Origin: Acidimicrobiaceae bacterium
GTDB taxonomy: Bacteria > Actinomycetota > Acidimicrobiia > Acidimicrobiales > Bog-793
NCBI GenBank assembly: GCA_025463965.1
Contig: JAODBN010000073.1
Location: forward strand, 1-12,229
DNA length: 12,229 nucleotides
Direction of reading: 5' to 3'
Shown here: positions 1 through 6,694 of the stretch, in pieces
Layout: each line of letters starts with the position of its first letter
Position numbering within the stretch: the first letter of the stretch is position 1
The notes under the pieces: generated by a model
Database searches by the model: none
What the model was told of the DNA's origin: nothing
What the model saw: the letters and a program-made list of their open reading frames with translations, nothing else
Position numbers and translations under genes: made by a program

Positions 1-318
1 GCCCAAAACGCGGCGCCAAGGGTTGACGCCGCGAATGATCTCGTCGAGCGCCCACCAGGCCAGGGAGAGCCCCGTCACGACGTACAGAACGGTCTTTGCC
101 GTGTCCCCGACATGGATGACGCTCCCGACATGGGAAGCCGCCAGGAAGATTCCGAGACTCAAATTGGGGAACTGAGCGAGCGTGACCTTGCCAGTCTTGC
201 GGCTGCGGAAGGTCCAATCCAAGGCGGATCGTCCCCGCCCTATCGGTGCTTTGGGTGCCACGTTGTCGCTCGTCGAGCTGCCGCTCATGGCGCGGTTGCC
301 GTCCAGACGGTCTTGCAT
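1..318 (-). CDS. Small two-helix membrane protein, 3' end cut by window edge
   Basis: The first 106 residues are visible and the gene continues beyond the left edge. After a polar, Ser/Asp-rich N-terminus come a basic stretch (WTFRSRKTGKVTLAQFPN), a hydrophobic segment around residues 53-68 and a second one around 76-92, followed by WALDEIIRGVNPWRRVLG. A short protein of this plan, ending in a WALDE..RGVNP.RR motif, is a common unnamed actinobacterial membrane family; I know no function for it. I chose the ATG at 318-316, with GAGGGG about 12 nt upstream. An in-frame ATG at 288-286 has no ribosome binding site. The frame stays open upstream through at least 512, so an earlier GTG start cannot be excluded. 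It lies downstream of the GalU-like gene on the same strand and may be cotranscribed with it. Confidence 0.6.
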   Translation of the reverse strand, partial: MQDRLDGNRAMSGSSTSDNVAPKAPIGRGRSALDWTFRSRKTGKVTLAQFPNLSLGIFLAASHVGSVIHVGDTAKTVLYVVTGLSLAWWALDEIIRGVNPWRRVLG

Positions 319-512
319 CGGAGAAGGCGTCCCCTCGGACAGACCAGCTAAGCATCGGTCAACGACGGCCGGCGCGGGGGTGTCGCGTTCGGTCGAGATC
401 GGCTGCTCGCCGCGTGCCGACGCCTGGGCAGGGTCGGGATCGCAACCACGAAGATTTGATCGGTCGGTCACCGAGGCTCGAGCTGGCCGGCAGAGTCGTG
501 GCTTCACGCGAC

Positions 513-1439
513 TCATGCGACCATCGACGCCCGCGAGTGACCCGTGTGATTTGTCACCTGCAACAACGGTTCCTCTTCTGCGTCTCCTGTCGAATCGAAG
601 GCCCGTTGTTTCGCTTCCGACAAGCCGGACCACTCGCCGATATGGATCCGTCCGTCCCGGGGGAGCACCTCAACCCCGAGGAGGTCGTTCGACCGCGCAG
701 CAGTATTCAGCGCAGTAATGAATCGGACGTCGTCGCGTTGAGCAGGTTTGACGGTTTCGAGGGCACGAAGGACGTCAAGTTCGAGCAGGTATCGGCCGCA
801 GATCGCAAAGCCTGAAGACGCCGTCTCCGACATTGGCTTCTCCGCGCACCGAGTCACCGAGACTGCCGGGTCCGCGCCAGGGTTCGAGAGTTCGACCCAG
901 CCGCGCACACCGGCCTCAGTGAGAGAAAACGGAGCGATCGCGACGATCGACCGTGCTTGCCGATCGTGGTGTTCGAGCATCGAGGCAAGCAGTTCAGCTC
1001 CACCGAGCATCAGCTCACTAGGAAGCAGAACGGCCACGGGCTCCCCTCCGACGGCGTGCCAACCCCGAAGGACGGCATCGCTGAGGCCGCTCAGTTCGGG
1101 TTGCGGCATGAAATGAACCCGGAGCGGTCTCGACGGCTCCGCACTCGTCAGTCCGAGCAGAGCGCGTTGTCGCTCGCTCGGGAATCGTGGGCCGCCACGA
1201 TTCGCCGACAGGTATGCCTCGATCGATTTGTGTTCCGACGAGACGAGGATCACTTGCTCGATGCCGGCGATCGCCGCCTCGTCGAGCACCCAGTCGAGCA
1301 CCGGCCTCCCTCTGACTGGAAGGAGCTCTTGGGGAACAGCTTCGGTGGCCGGGAGGGCGCGCGTCTCGTCCTCGGTCGCCAGTGGCGCGCGCGTCCCAAG
1401 CGCAACTGCCGGAATGATGGCAGTGCGAATTCTCGTCAC
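513..1439 (-). CDS. GalU-like nucleotidyltransferase, probably catalytically dead
   Basis: The 308-residue product has the whole fold of bacterial UTP-glucose-1-phosphate uridylyltransferase: an N-terminal nucleotide loop (IIPAVALGTR, residues 8-17), ELLPVRGRPVLDWVLDEA (38-55), GEPVAVLLP (132-140), AEKP (199-202) and ICGRYLLE (213-220). Several positions conserved in active GalU are changed. The glycine of AAGLGTR is replaced (AVALGTR). Both lysines of PATKAVPKEMLP are lost (PATEAVPQELLP). The metal-binding aspartate of LPD is serine (LPSEL). A 10-residue insertion (residues 16-25), which looks like a duplication of the next ten, separates GTR from LPATEAV. Known active GalU makes UDP-glucose; this copy more likely regulates or binds than catalyses, which is inference. 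Start: GTG at 1439 with AGGAG 7-8 nt upstream. Confidence 0.82.
   Translation of the reverse strand: MTRIRTAIIPAVALGTRAPLATEDETRALPATEAVPQELLPVRGRPVLDWVLDEAAIAGIEQVILVSSEHKSIEAYLSANRGGPRFPSERQRALLGLTSAEPSRPLRVHFMPQPELSGLSDAVLRGWHAVGGEPVAVLLPSELMLGGAELLASMLEHHDRQARSIVAIAPFSLTEAGVRGWVELSNPGADPAVSVTRCAEKPMSETASSGFAICGRYLLELDVLRALETVKPAQRDDVRFITALNTAARSNDLLGVEVLPRDGRIHIGEWSGLSEAKQRAFDSTGDAEEEPLLQVTNHTGHSRASMVA
1335..1394 (-). repeat. 30-bp imperfect tandem duplication inside the GalU-like gene
   Basis: On the coding strand, two adjacent 30-nt units (1394-1365 and 1364-1335) both begin ACGCGCGC and match at about 20 of 30 positions by hand count. They encode TRAPLATEDE and TRALPATEAV. The second unit matches the canonical GalU loop, so the first appears to be the added copy. 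It is in frame and lengthens the nucleotide-binding loop by ten residues. Confidence 0.65.
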
Positions 1440-1819
1440 AAGGTTTCTCCTGTCTGCTGCTCGTGGTTGCTATGGCCGTTGGTCGATCGATCAGGCTCGA
1501 CGGCGTTAGCTCACGAGGGAGCGTGGCGGAAGGCGCCCGCTGTTTGCACCCCGTGAGCTCGCTTCCTGGCTAGGGAAATGCGCAGTTTTCTCCTGCCGGC
1601 CCACACCCATAGATAGATCACCCGGTTACAGATGGCGGGGGAGGGTGGGTCTCCGCTTTCGCGCCGCCTTCTGCTGGCGACCTGGACCGCGCGTGGAATG
1701 GCTCATCGTTCAGAGCCTCTTGCACCATCGCGCTGTAACTCCGGGTCCTATGAGTGGTGGAGAAAGTGCGGGTGTGGGATGTACCCGCGACCGGAACGAA
1801 TTAGGGGGAGGAGAGGCTT
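1440..1819. other. Divergent intergenic region with no convincing gene
   Basis: This stretch separates the minus-strand GalU-like gene from the plus-strand genes and must hold promoters for both. It contains the GalU-like ribosome binding site (AGGAG, minus strand, next to 1441-1455) and an exact 8-bp inverted repeat at 1508-1515 and 1552-1559. A second CAGGAGAAA motif on the minus strand near 1590-1600 is not followed by a usable start. I could not pick a convincing -35/-10 pair in either direction. Open frames crossing it have no recognisable product. Confidence 0.5.
1508..1559. promoter_or_regulatory. Inverted repeat AGCTCACG...CGTGAGCT
   Basis: AGCTCACG at 1508-1515 and its exact reverse complement CGTGAGCT at 1552-1559 are 36 nt apart, i.e. 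half-site centres 44 bp apart or about four helical turns. It lies between divergent genes, where a regulator could loop or bind cooperatively. An 8-bp match can arise by chance, so this is only a candidate. Confidence 0.2.
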
Positions 1820-2026
1820 ATGGAGTTCAACGTACGCCCCGCTCATCCAATCAAGTCCGCGGCAGCGGCACATCTCGTTGCGGTGGTCTTCTGGGCCATG
1901 CTCAGTTTGGAGTGCAGCGCTACGCGCCTCGCGAAGCGCGGGAGCTCCTCGCGGAAAGGCCGGGCGCCGTCCACCGACCGACCGCGCGACGACGGCCGGT
2001 TCATGGACACCGAGGCGCCGCGGTGA
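1820..2026 (+). pseudogene. Short membrane ORF, possible broken isoprenylcysteine-methyltransferase-like gene
   Basis: The ATG at 1820 follows an ideal Shine-Dalgarno sequence (GGGGGAGGAG at 1804-1813, 6 nt spacer), so translation starting here is likely. The 68-residue product has one hydrophobic helix (residues about 16-34, HLVAVVFWAML) and then a basic stretch. The order helix, RR/K-rich loop, then STDR resembles the N-terminus of bacterial ICMT/PEMT-type membrane methyltransferases, where a D-R-G-[ST] motif introduces the next helix; this is a weak resemblance. ACCG is repeated three times at 1973-1984. Removing one unit would read on as STDRATTAG, consistent with a slippage frameshift. 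No full catalytic domain follows, because the next gene starts at 2061. Alternatives are a genuine small membrane protein or a translated leader for the downstream gene. Confidence 0.35.
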
Positions 2027-2060
2027 TGATCCTGTCCGTTGCCCCATATTTGCGCCAACC

Positions 2061-3140
2061 ATGCTGAGCCCGGAGCCGGCCACGGGGGCCGACGCCATTT
2101 TGGCCCCTCCCCGGCGGTGTGGACGGTGGATTCGATGGGCGGTCAGCGTCTTGTCGGTCGTGGTACTTGCAACATTTATCGCGACGAGGCGGGCCGCATT
2201 AGCGACTTCCTTCGAGCGGCTTGGGCACCCCGGATGGTCCTGGATACCGGTCGCGATCGCGCTGGAGTTGGCCTCTATGGTGACCTTCGCCCGTATGCAG
2301 CGCCGGCTACTCAGCGCCGGAGGAAGTCGGATCGGGAACCGACCGATGGTTGCGACGACCTTGGCGGCGAACGCACTGTCGGTGTCTGTGCCGGTGGCCG
2401 GCCCTGAGCTGGGGACCGCCTTCAGCTTCCGGCGCTTCAAGAGACAGGGTGCGGACACGTCGCTGGCAGGCTGGTCACTTCTGGTCGGTGGCTTCGTCTC
2501 ATCGGTGGGGGTGATCCTGATCCTCGCGGTCGGCGGTGCACTCTTGGGCAACGCTCTAGTCACCGGTGTGGCAGTCCTTGCCGGTCTGACAGGGGTGGCC
2601 GCGGTGATCACGCTGCGTGCCGTCGTAAACCGACCGCAGCTCCGCACTCGTCTCGAGCGTCCGGCGGCGTGGATCATCGGTCGAGCCGCCGATCTCGTCT
2701 CCCATCCGATCGATGATCCCCACGAAGCGATCCGGCGGTGGCTACACCGTTTGGATTCGCTCCGGTTATCGAAGTCGGAATGGCTCAAGGTCGGAACTCT
2801 GGGACTGACCAACTGGTTGGCCGACGCCGGGGTCCTTGCGGTGAGCGTTCTGGCGGTCGGAGCTCCTGTGCCTTGGCGGGCTGTGCTCCTCGTCTACGGC
2901 GTGGCGAACGTAGTCGGAAGCGTAGGGATCACTCCCGGTGGGATCGGGTTCGTTGAGGGCACCCTCTGTCTGGGTCTGGTGAGAGCTGGTGTCCCCGTAG
3001 GTCAAGCGCTGGCCGCAGTTCTGCTCTACCGCCTGACCAGCTTCTGGCTCGTGACAGCGGTCGGCTGGCTTGTTCTTCTCTACCTGCGTCTAGAGCGACC
3101 CGCTCGAGCCGCCTCCATCCAAGGAGCAATCGCATCGTGA
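2061..3140 (+). CDS. YbhN/UPF0104-type (LPG synthase TM region) flippase-like membrane protein
   Basis: The 359-residue product is strongly hydrophobic, with about eight predicted membrane segments (roughly 24-42, 60-78, 137-157, 163-187, 245-266, 271-287 and 313-341, plus a short one near 97-112). It carries the family hallmarks: an N-terminal basic RRCGRWIRW followed by the first helix, FARMQRRLL, and the C-terminal TPGGIGFVEG motif (291-300) followed by LLYRLTSFWL. This is the PF03706 region found alone in YbhN-like proteins and fused to the synthase domain in MprF, where it flips lipids; the substrate here is unknown. I chose ATG 2061 because family similarity begins just after it. No Shine-Dalgarno precedes it, and the frame is open back to 1632 without recognisable sequence. 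Its stop overlaps the ftsH start (GTGA), which implies translational coupling. Confidence 0.88.
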   Translation: MLSPEPATGADAILAPPRRCGRWIRWAVSVLSVVVLATFIATRRAALATSFERLGHPGWSWIPVAIALELASMVTFARMQRRLLSAGGSRIGNRPMVATTLAANALSVSVPVAGPELGTAFSFRRFKRQGADTSLAGWSLLVGGFVSSVGVILILAVGGALLGNALVTGVAVLAGLTGVAAVITLRAVVNRPQLRTRLERPAAWIIGRAADLVSHPIDDPHEAIRRWLHRLDSLRLSKSEWLKVGTLGLTNWLADAGVLAVSVLAVGAPVPWRAVLLVYGVANVVGSVGITPGGIGFVEGTLCLGLVRAGVPVGQALAAVLLYRLTSFWLVTAVGWLVLLYLRLERPARAASIQGAIAS

Positions 3141-5029
3141 CCGAGCACCACTTTCAGACCAACTCACGCCACTCCGGACAGCAGTCGGACCGTCCCCGAT
3201 CTCTTGTTCCGCAGCCCGCGGGCTGGCGACGCTGGCTGCCTTTCGCGGGGTTGGGGGCCGTCCTTCTGCTCTTGCTGACGCGGGGCACGGGCCGCGGCTC
3301 GAGCTTCAGGTACAGCTACAGCTCGTTCCTGTCCCAGGTGCAGGGGAACCACATCAAGACAGCGATCATCGATCCGACCGGTGGCGTAACCGGCACTTTG
3401 ACGAACGGCACCGGGTACTCGAGCCAGATCCCAACTGCGTTGGGCAACGCGCAACTCTCGGACATCTTAAAGGCGCACCACGTGGTGATCACTGGCGCCG
3501 GTGCCCAGACCAGCATCGGCGCCGTTATCTTCTCGCTGCTTCCCATCTTGGTGCTGGTGGGGCTCTTCGTCTGGTTCAGACGTAGAGGGACGCAGCACGC
3601 GGCAAGCGGAGTCATGGGCATTGGGGCGTCAAAGGCGAAGGTCTACGACGAGGAGCGGCCGTCGACTCGGTTCTCTGACATCGCCGGGTACCCGGGGGCC
3701 AAGCGCGAAGTGAGCGAAGTGGTGGACTTCTTGCAGCATCCTGAGAAATACAGGAGCGCCGGTGCCCTCGGGCCGCGAGGGGTGTTGATGGTGGGCCCTC
3801 CGGGCACTGGAAAGACGCTCCTTGCCCGAGCTGTGGCCGGCGAAGCCAAGGTACCGTTCTTCGCCCTGACGGGCTCGAGCTTCGTCGAGATGTTCGTCGG
3901 AGTTGGCGCCGCTCGAGTGCGAGAGCTCTTCGAGAGCGCCCGAAAGCGCGCACCGGCGATCATCTTCATCGATGAGGTCGATGCCATTGGTCAGCGACGC
4001 GGTGGGGCAGTGCTCGGCAACGACGAGCGGGAGCAAACCCTCAATCAGCTTCTGGCCGAAATGGACGGATTTGACCCAACCTCAGGCGTGGTCGTAATCG
4101 CGGCCACCAACCGTCCCGAAGTCCTCGATCCCGCACTCCTTCGACCTGGACGTTTCGACCGCCAGGTAGAGATTCCGCTTCCTAACCAGGTGGAACGGAC
4201 GGCCATATTGGTCACTCACGCTCGGGGCAAGCACCTCGGCCCGAATGTCGACCTAACCGCTATTTCGCGAGGCACGCCCGGGTTCTCGGGGGCCGACCTC
4301 GCCAATCTCGTCAACGAGGCGGCGATCGTCGCGGTCCGACACAGTCGCGACGTCATTGCCGCCACCGACCTCGACGACGCGCGCGACCGCATCCTGCTCG
4401 GCCCTCGCGATGCATCCAATGCCTTGCTGCCTGATGAGAAGCGTGCAGTCGCCATCCACGAGGCAGGGCACGCGCTGGTCGCTTTGTGCTCCGAGCATGC
4501 CGATCCGGTTGCCAAGGTCACCATCTTGCCGGCCGGTCAGTCCCTCGGGGTGACCCAGCAGCTACCGGTAGACGAGCGTCGCCTCTACCCTGAAAGCTAT
4601 CTGCGTGACTCCTTGGCCGTCCGCCTTGGCGGCCGTGCTGCCGAGCTTCTCGTCCTGGGCGAGGCATCGACTGGGGCGGCCAACGACCTGGCCGGCGCCA
4701 CCGAGCTGGCGAACAGGATGGTCCGGGATTGGGGCTTCTCCCAACGACTTGGGCCCATTGGGTTCGGATCGGGGGCCCCCGCCTACCTCGGCCAGCAGAT
4801 GCAAAGCCGGTCCTACGCCGAAGGAACCCAGCTCGTCATCGACGAGGAAGTAAGCCGCTTGCTGTCCGAAGCCGCAGAGCGTGCAGGGGCCTTGCTCCTC
4901 GGACGTCGGGCATCGCTCGAGGCCGTTGTCGACCTCCTTTTGGAGAAGGAGACGATCAGTGGGGACGAACTGATGGAAGTCGTACGCGAGCCTTTCGGTG
5001 CCGCGTTGGCCGCGGGAGCGGTCACTTGA
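3137..5029 (+). CDS. ftsH: ATP-dependent zinc metalloprotease FtsH
   Basis: This 630-residue membrane-anchored AAA+ protease would degrade damaged membrane and regulatory proteins as a hexamer. Domains in order: a basic N-terminus, TM1 (about 33-48), an extracytoplasmic region with SYSSFLSQVQ (60-69), TM2 (about 127-147), the AAA module, and an M41 peptidase. Visible motifs: Walker A GPPGTGKT (220-227), pore loop FVGVG (253-257), Walker B IIFIDEVDAIG (275-285), the second region of homology with arginine finger ATNRP...LLRPGRFDR (323-342), zinc motif HEAGH (441-445) and the third ligand Asp in AANDL (D517). All key residues are present, so it should be active. It starts at a GTG overlapping the previous stop, with AAGGAG at 3121-3126. 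The C-terminal tail is short and not the long acidic type of many housekeeping actinobacterial FtsH. With its membrane partner it may be a specialised second FtsH; that part is inference. Confidence 0.97.
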   Translation: MTEHHFQTNSRHSGQQSDRPRSLVPQPAGWRRWLPFAGLGAVLLLLLTRGTGRGSSFRYSYSSFLSQVQGNHIKTAIIDPTGGVTGTLTNGTGYSSQIPTALGNAQLSDILKAHHVVITGAGAQTSIGAVIFSLLPILVLVGLFVWFRRRGTQHAASGVMGIGASKAKVYDEERPSTRFSDIAGYPGAKREVSEVVDFLQHPEKYRSAGALGPRGVLMVGPPGTGKTLLARAVAGEAKVPFFALTGSSFVEMFVGVGAARVRELFESARKRAPAIIFIDEVDAIGQRRGGAVLGNDEREQTLNQLLAEMDGFDPTSGVVVIAATNRPEVLDPALLRPGRFDRQVEIPLPNQVERTAILVTHARGKHLGPNVDLTAISRGTPGFSGADLANLVNEAAIVAVRHSRDVIAATDLDDARDRILLGPRDASNALLPDEKRAVAIHEAGHALVALCSEHADPVAKVTILPAGQSLGVTQQLPVDERRLYPESYLRDSLAVRLGGRAAELLVLGEASTGAANDLAGATELANRMVRDWGFSQRLGPIGFGSGAPAYLGQQMQSRSYAEGTQLVIDEEVSRLLSEAAERAGALLLGRRASLEAVVDLLLEKETISGDELMEVVREPFGAALAAGAVT

Positions 5030-5074
5030 AGCAACCCCGACTATCCCTCCGCCAACCTCGCGTGGCGATGACGA

Positions 5075-5284
5075 GGTAACCCGCGGGGGTGGAGCCCCTC
5101 GTGGGTCCTCGCTTCCTGGCATGGTGAAGAGCCTTGTGTCCCTCGCAAGGTCAAGCGTTGCCGGGTGTGGTTCTCTACCGGCGCATCGGCTTCTGGTTCG
5201 TGACTGTCGTCAGCCGGCTTGTTCTTCTCGATGTCCGACGCACCGTCCTGTCCGACCTCGTCATCGGCCACCAGGGATCGCGTC
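5075..5284 (+). pseudogene. Decayed 3' end of a second YbhN-type flippase gene
   Basis: Bases 5149-5229 align without gaps to 3000-3080 of the intact flippase gene at 62 of 81 positions by hand count, including the identical blocks GGTCAAGCG and GGCTTGTTCTTCTC. The translations compare as GQALPGVVLYRRIGFWFVT against GQALAAVLLYRLTSFWLVT, then RLVLLDVR against WLVLLYLR. Weaker similarity runs back to about 5075 (TRGGGAP against TPGGIGF), but in a different frame, so there is a frameshift between about 5127 and 5149. An in-frame TGA at 5125-5127 closes the conserved frame upstream. There is no start codon or ribosome binding site, and the rest of the gene is missing. It lies about 45 nt after the ftsH stop, so it looks like the leftover of a tandem duplication or of an older paralogous pair. 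Confidence 0.75.
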
Positions 5285-5380
5285 ATGGCGACGGAGCAAC
5301 GCAATGGGCCACCACCCTGCCACGTTCACCACTCCAGAGATGCGTCCCGAGCTCGGCACGACGTGAGGAGGCACCTGTAA
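5285..5380 (+). pseudogene. Possible remnant of a second ftsH start
   Basis: The ATG at 5285 sits 55 nt beyond the conserved CTTGTTCTTCTC of the flippase remnant. The intact ftsH GTG sits 56 nt beyond the same block. The local sequence is alike (CCAGGGATCGCGTC-ATG against CCAAGGAGCAATCGCATC-GTG), and the products begin MATEQR and MTEHH; a later HSRDASRAR may match HSGQQSDRPR. The frame ends at TAA 5378-5380 after 31 codons, with no transmembrane helix or AAA domain. The positional match is the main evidence; the protein similarity alone would be too weak. Confidence 0.45.
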
Positions 5381-5401
5381 CTCACTGGCCTATCGGTAGT
5401 T

Positions 5402-5686
5402 ATGAACTCAGCGGAAGTCGATTGGCTTATGTTCCCCATGCCTCCGGAATTCGGTGCAGTGCTGAAGCGTCCCGCCTGGCACGCCAAGGCGGCATGCCGG
5501 GGGGACGGAGTCGATAGCTTTTTCCCGGCCTCGCACGAGGACTCGAGCGGCGTCATCGCGATCTGTGTCGCTTGCCCCGTGAAGACCGAGTGCTTGAACT
5601 ATGCGCTCGAGGATCCGTCCCTCAAGGGCGTTTGGGGGGGCACGTCCGCCCGCCAGCGAAGCCGTCTCCGACGGCAGGCGAGCTGA
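5402..5686 (+). CDS. wbl: WhiB-family iron-sulphur transcriptional regulator
   Basis: The 94-residue protein has the four cysteines that bind a [4Fe-4S] cluster: C32 (in AACRG), then C55-x2-C58-x5-C64 (CVACPVKTEC). These are followed by the GVWGG turn (76-80) and a basic Arg-rich tail (SARQRSRLRRQ) for DNA contact. Wbl proteins are found in Actinobacteria and their phages; they bind the primary sigma factor and respond to redox, nitric oxide or developmental cues. Which subfamily this is cannot be settled here. The ATG at 5402 has no nearby Shine-Dalgarno (GAGGAGG at about 5364-5370 is too far), so the mRNA may be leaderless or start at M10 or M13; the cysteines are unaffected either way. It lies directly after the flippase/ftsH remnant, on the same strand as ftsH. 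Confidence 0.94.
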   Translation: MNSAEVDWLMFPMPPEFGAVLKRPAWHAKAACRGDGVDSFFPASHEDSSGVIAICVACPVKTECLNYALEDPSLKGVWGGTSARQRSRLRRQAS

Positions 5687-6001
5687 TGCGCAAAGGTCGT
5701 CAAGTGTTCCTTGATGGCGTCGATCTCTAGAGCTCTGTGGCAGAGATAGCCCCCGATTAGATCCGAGCCGGCATTCACCGCGGGACAGAGTCTCCGTGTA
5801 TTGGTCGTCGGTCATTTGGGAGTCAAGTCGCCCGAACGGCGGGTCTGACAGTCATCTGCTCTACACCTACGTCGGCGACTCCGTGCCGGGTCACGCCACG
5901 GGCGATGACATCGACTTGAACGGCGAGTTTGGTACGAAATGGCGAAGTCGGGCTGCTCCCAAGACCCGAAGGGCCTTCCTGTAACGCTCTGCCCTTCCTC
6001 T
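5687..6001. other. Intergenic stretch without a recognisable gene
   Basis: About 315 bases lie between the WhiB-like gene and the 3' end of the convergent peroxiredoxin gene. It holds a small inverted repeat at 5723-5747 and another short one near 5823-5850 (GTCA...CGCC...GGCG...TGAC). A 62-codon plus-strand frame from GTG 5796 has no clear ribosome binding site and no familiar sequence, so I do not call it a gene. Confidence 0.5.
5723..5747 (+). terminator. Weak hairpin after the WhiB-like gene
   Basis: ATCTCT (5723-5728) and AGAGAT (5742-5747) can pair. Within them CTCTG-TGG-CAGAG forms an alternative shorter stem. It lies 37 nt beyond the WhiB stop, but no T-run follows, so termination here is uncertain. 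Confidence 0.25.
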
Positions 6002-6661
6002 TCAGGTCTGTAGGTCGGCCAGCGCAGCAAGAATGTCTGCCACCTCGGTGCGTGCCGTGTAGTCAGGCTGGACGTCCACGAAGCGCACTGTGCGGTCGCT
6101 GTCTACGACAAGAACGGTGGGCCGGGGAAGTTCGGTGGAGCCCTCGGCATTGACCTTGGCCAAGTCCAGGCCGAGCTTGCGTTGAGCATCAAGCACGTCG
6201 TCTGCTTGCTGAAAGACGATGCCGATGCTTCTGGCCACGCGGTTGCTCGGGTCGGAGAGCACGGTGAACTCAAGCCCGATCTTCTCCGCCGTGGAGAGGG
6301 ACTGGTCGGGTGTCTGGGGACTGATGGCCACGAGCCGGGCTCCGAAGGCCGTCAGCTCGGAAAGGAGCTCGCTCTGGTAGGTGCGCAAGGCGAGATTGCA
6401 GTACGGGCACCAGCCGCCGCGGTAGAACACAATCACCGCCGGGCCAGTCTCGACGAGTTGGTCCAAGTTGACCGGTTCGTTCGTGGCGTCGCTCAATGTG
6501 AACGGCTCGAGCACGTCGCCTACGGCGACGGCGCCAGCAGGCACACCCTGCTCGAGCAGGTCCCGGATGCTTCGGTCGAAGACGGCGACGACCTCGGCCG
6601 GCAGTACCTCGGCGGCCGCTCTCGTCTGCTGCTCGGATTGCTCGCGGATGGTGACAGGCAT
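6002..6661 (-). CDS. Peroxiredoxin-like (AhpC/TSA family) protein
   Basis: The 219-residue product has a thioredoxin-like fold of the AhpC/TSA family, after an N-terminal helical extension of about 40 residues. The active-site segment is VIVFYRGGWCPYCNLALRTY, with C85-P-Y-C88. Further conserved parts are VAISPQTPDQS (111-121), FTVLSDPSNRVAR (132-144) and PTVLVVDSDRTVRFVDVQPDYTAR near the end. Such proteins reduce peroxides using a cytoplasmic thiol donor, but a C-x-x-C also allows disulphide reductase activity, so the exact reaction is open. I chose the ATG at 6661 because GGAGG precedes it by 4 nt; an in-frame start at 6703 would overlap an operator. It is divergent from the TetR gene, with two matching operators between them, so it is very likely that regulator's target. 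Confidence 0.9.
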   Translation of the reverse strand: MPVTIREQSEQQTRAAAEVLPAEVVAVFDRSIRDLLEQGVPAGAVAVGDVLEPFTLSDATNEPVNLDQLVETGPAVIVFYRGGWCPYCNLALRTYQSELLSELTAFGARLVAISPQTPDQSLSTAEKIGLEFTVLSDPSNRVARSIGIVFQQADDVLDAQRKLGLDLAKVNAEGSTELPRPTVLVVDSDRTVRFVDVQPDYTARTEVADILAALADLQT

Positions 6662-6694
6662 CGGACCTCCAGGTGCGTCTGGCCGCCTGGCCAG

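Noticed and set aside
182..815. Overlapping plus-strand frames of 178 and 189 codons
   Set aside because: They lie opposite the GalU-like gene and the partial membrane gene, and encode Arg/Ser-rich low-information sequence. The minus strand has the recognisable proteins.
1632..2060. N-terminal extension of the flippase frame back to 1632
   Set aside because: The frame is open, but the extra 143 residues contain no membrane segment and are not family-like. Similarity to YbhN-type proteins starts just after ATG 2061.
1748..2812. Long minus-strand open frame (354 codons) opposite the flippase gene
   Set aside because: It is antisense to a clearly recognisable membrane protein. Its product is Arg/Thr/Ser/Pro-rich with no familiar motif, as expected of a shadow frame in high-GC DNA.
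1559..5124. Shared 13-mer CTCGCTTCCTGGC near 1560 and 5110, as possible direct repeats of a mobile element
   Set aside because: About one 13-base match is expected by chance in a window this size, and the flanks do not look like element ends.
5796..5984. 62-codon plus-strand ORF between the WhiB-like and peroxiredoxin genes
   Set aside because: It has a GTG start without a convincing ribosome binding site, no recognisable sequence and no conserved neighbour relation.
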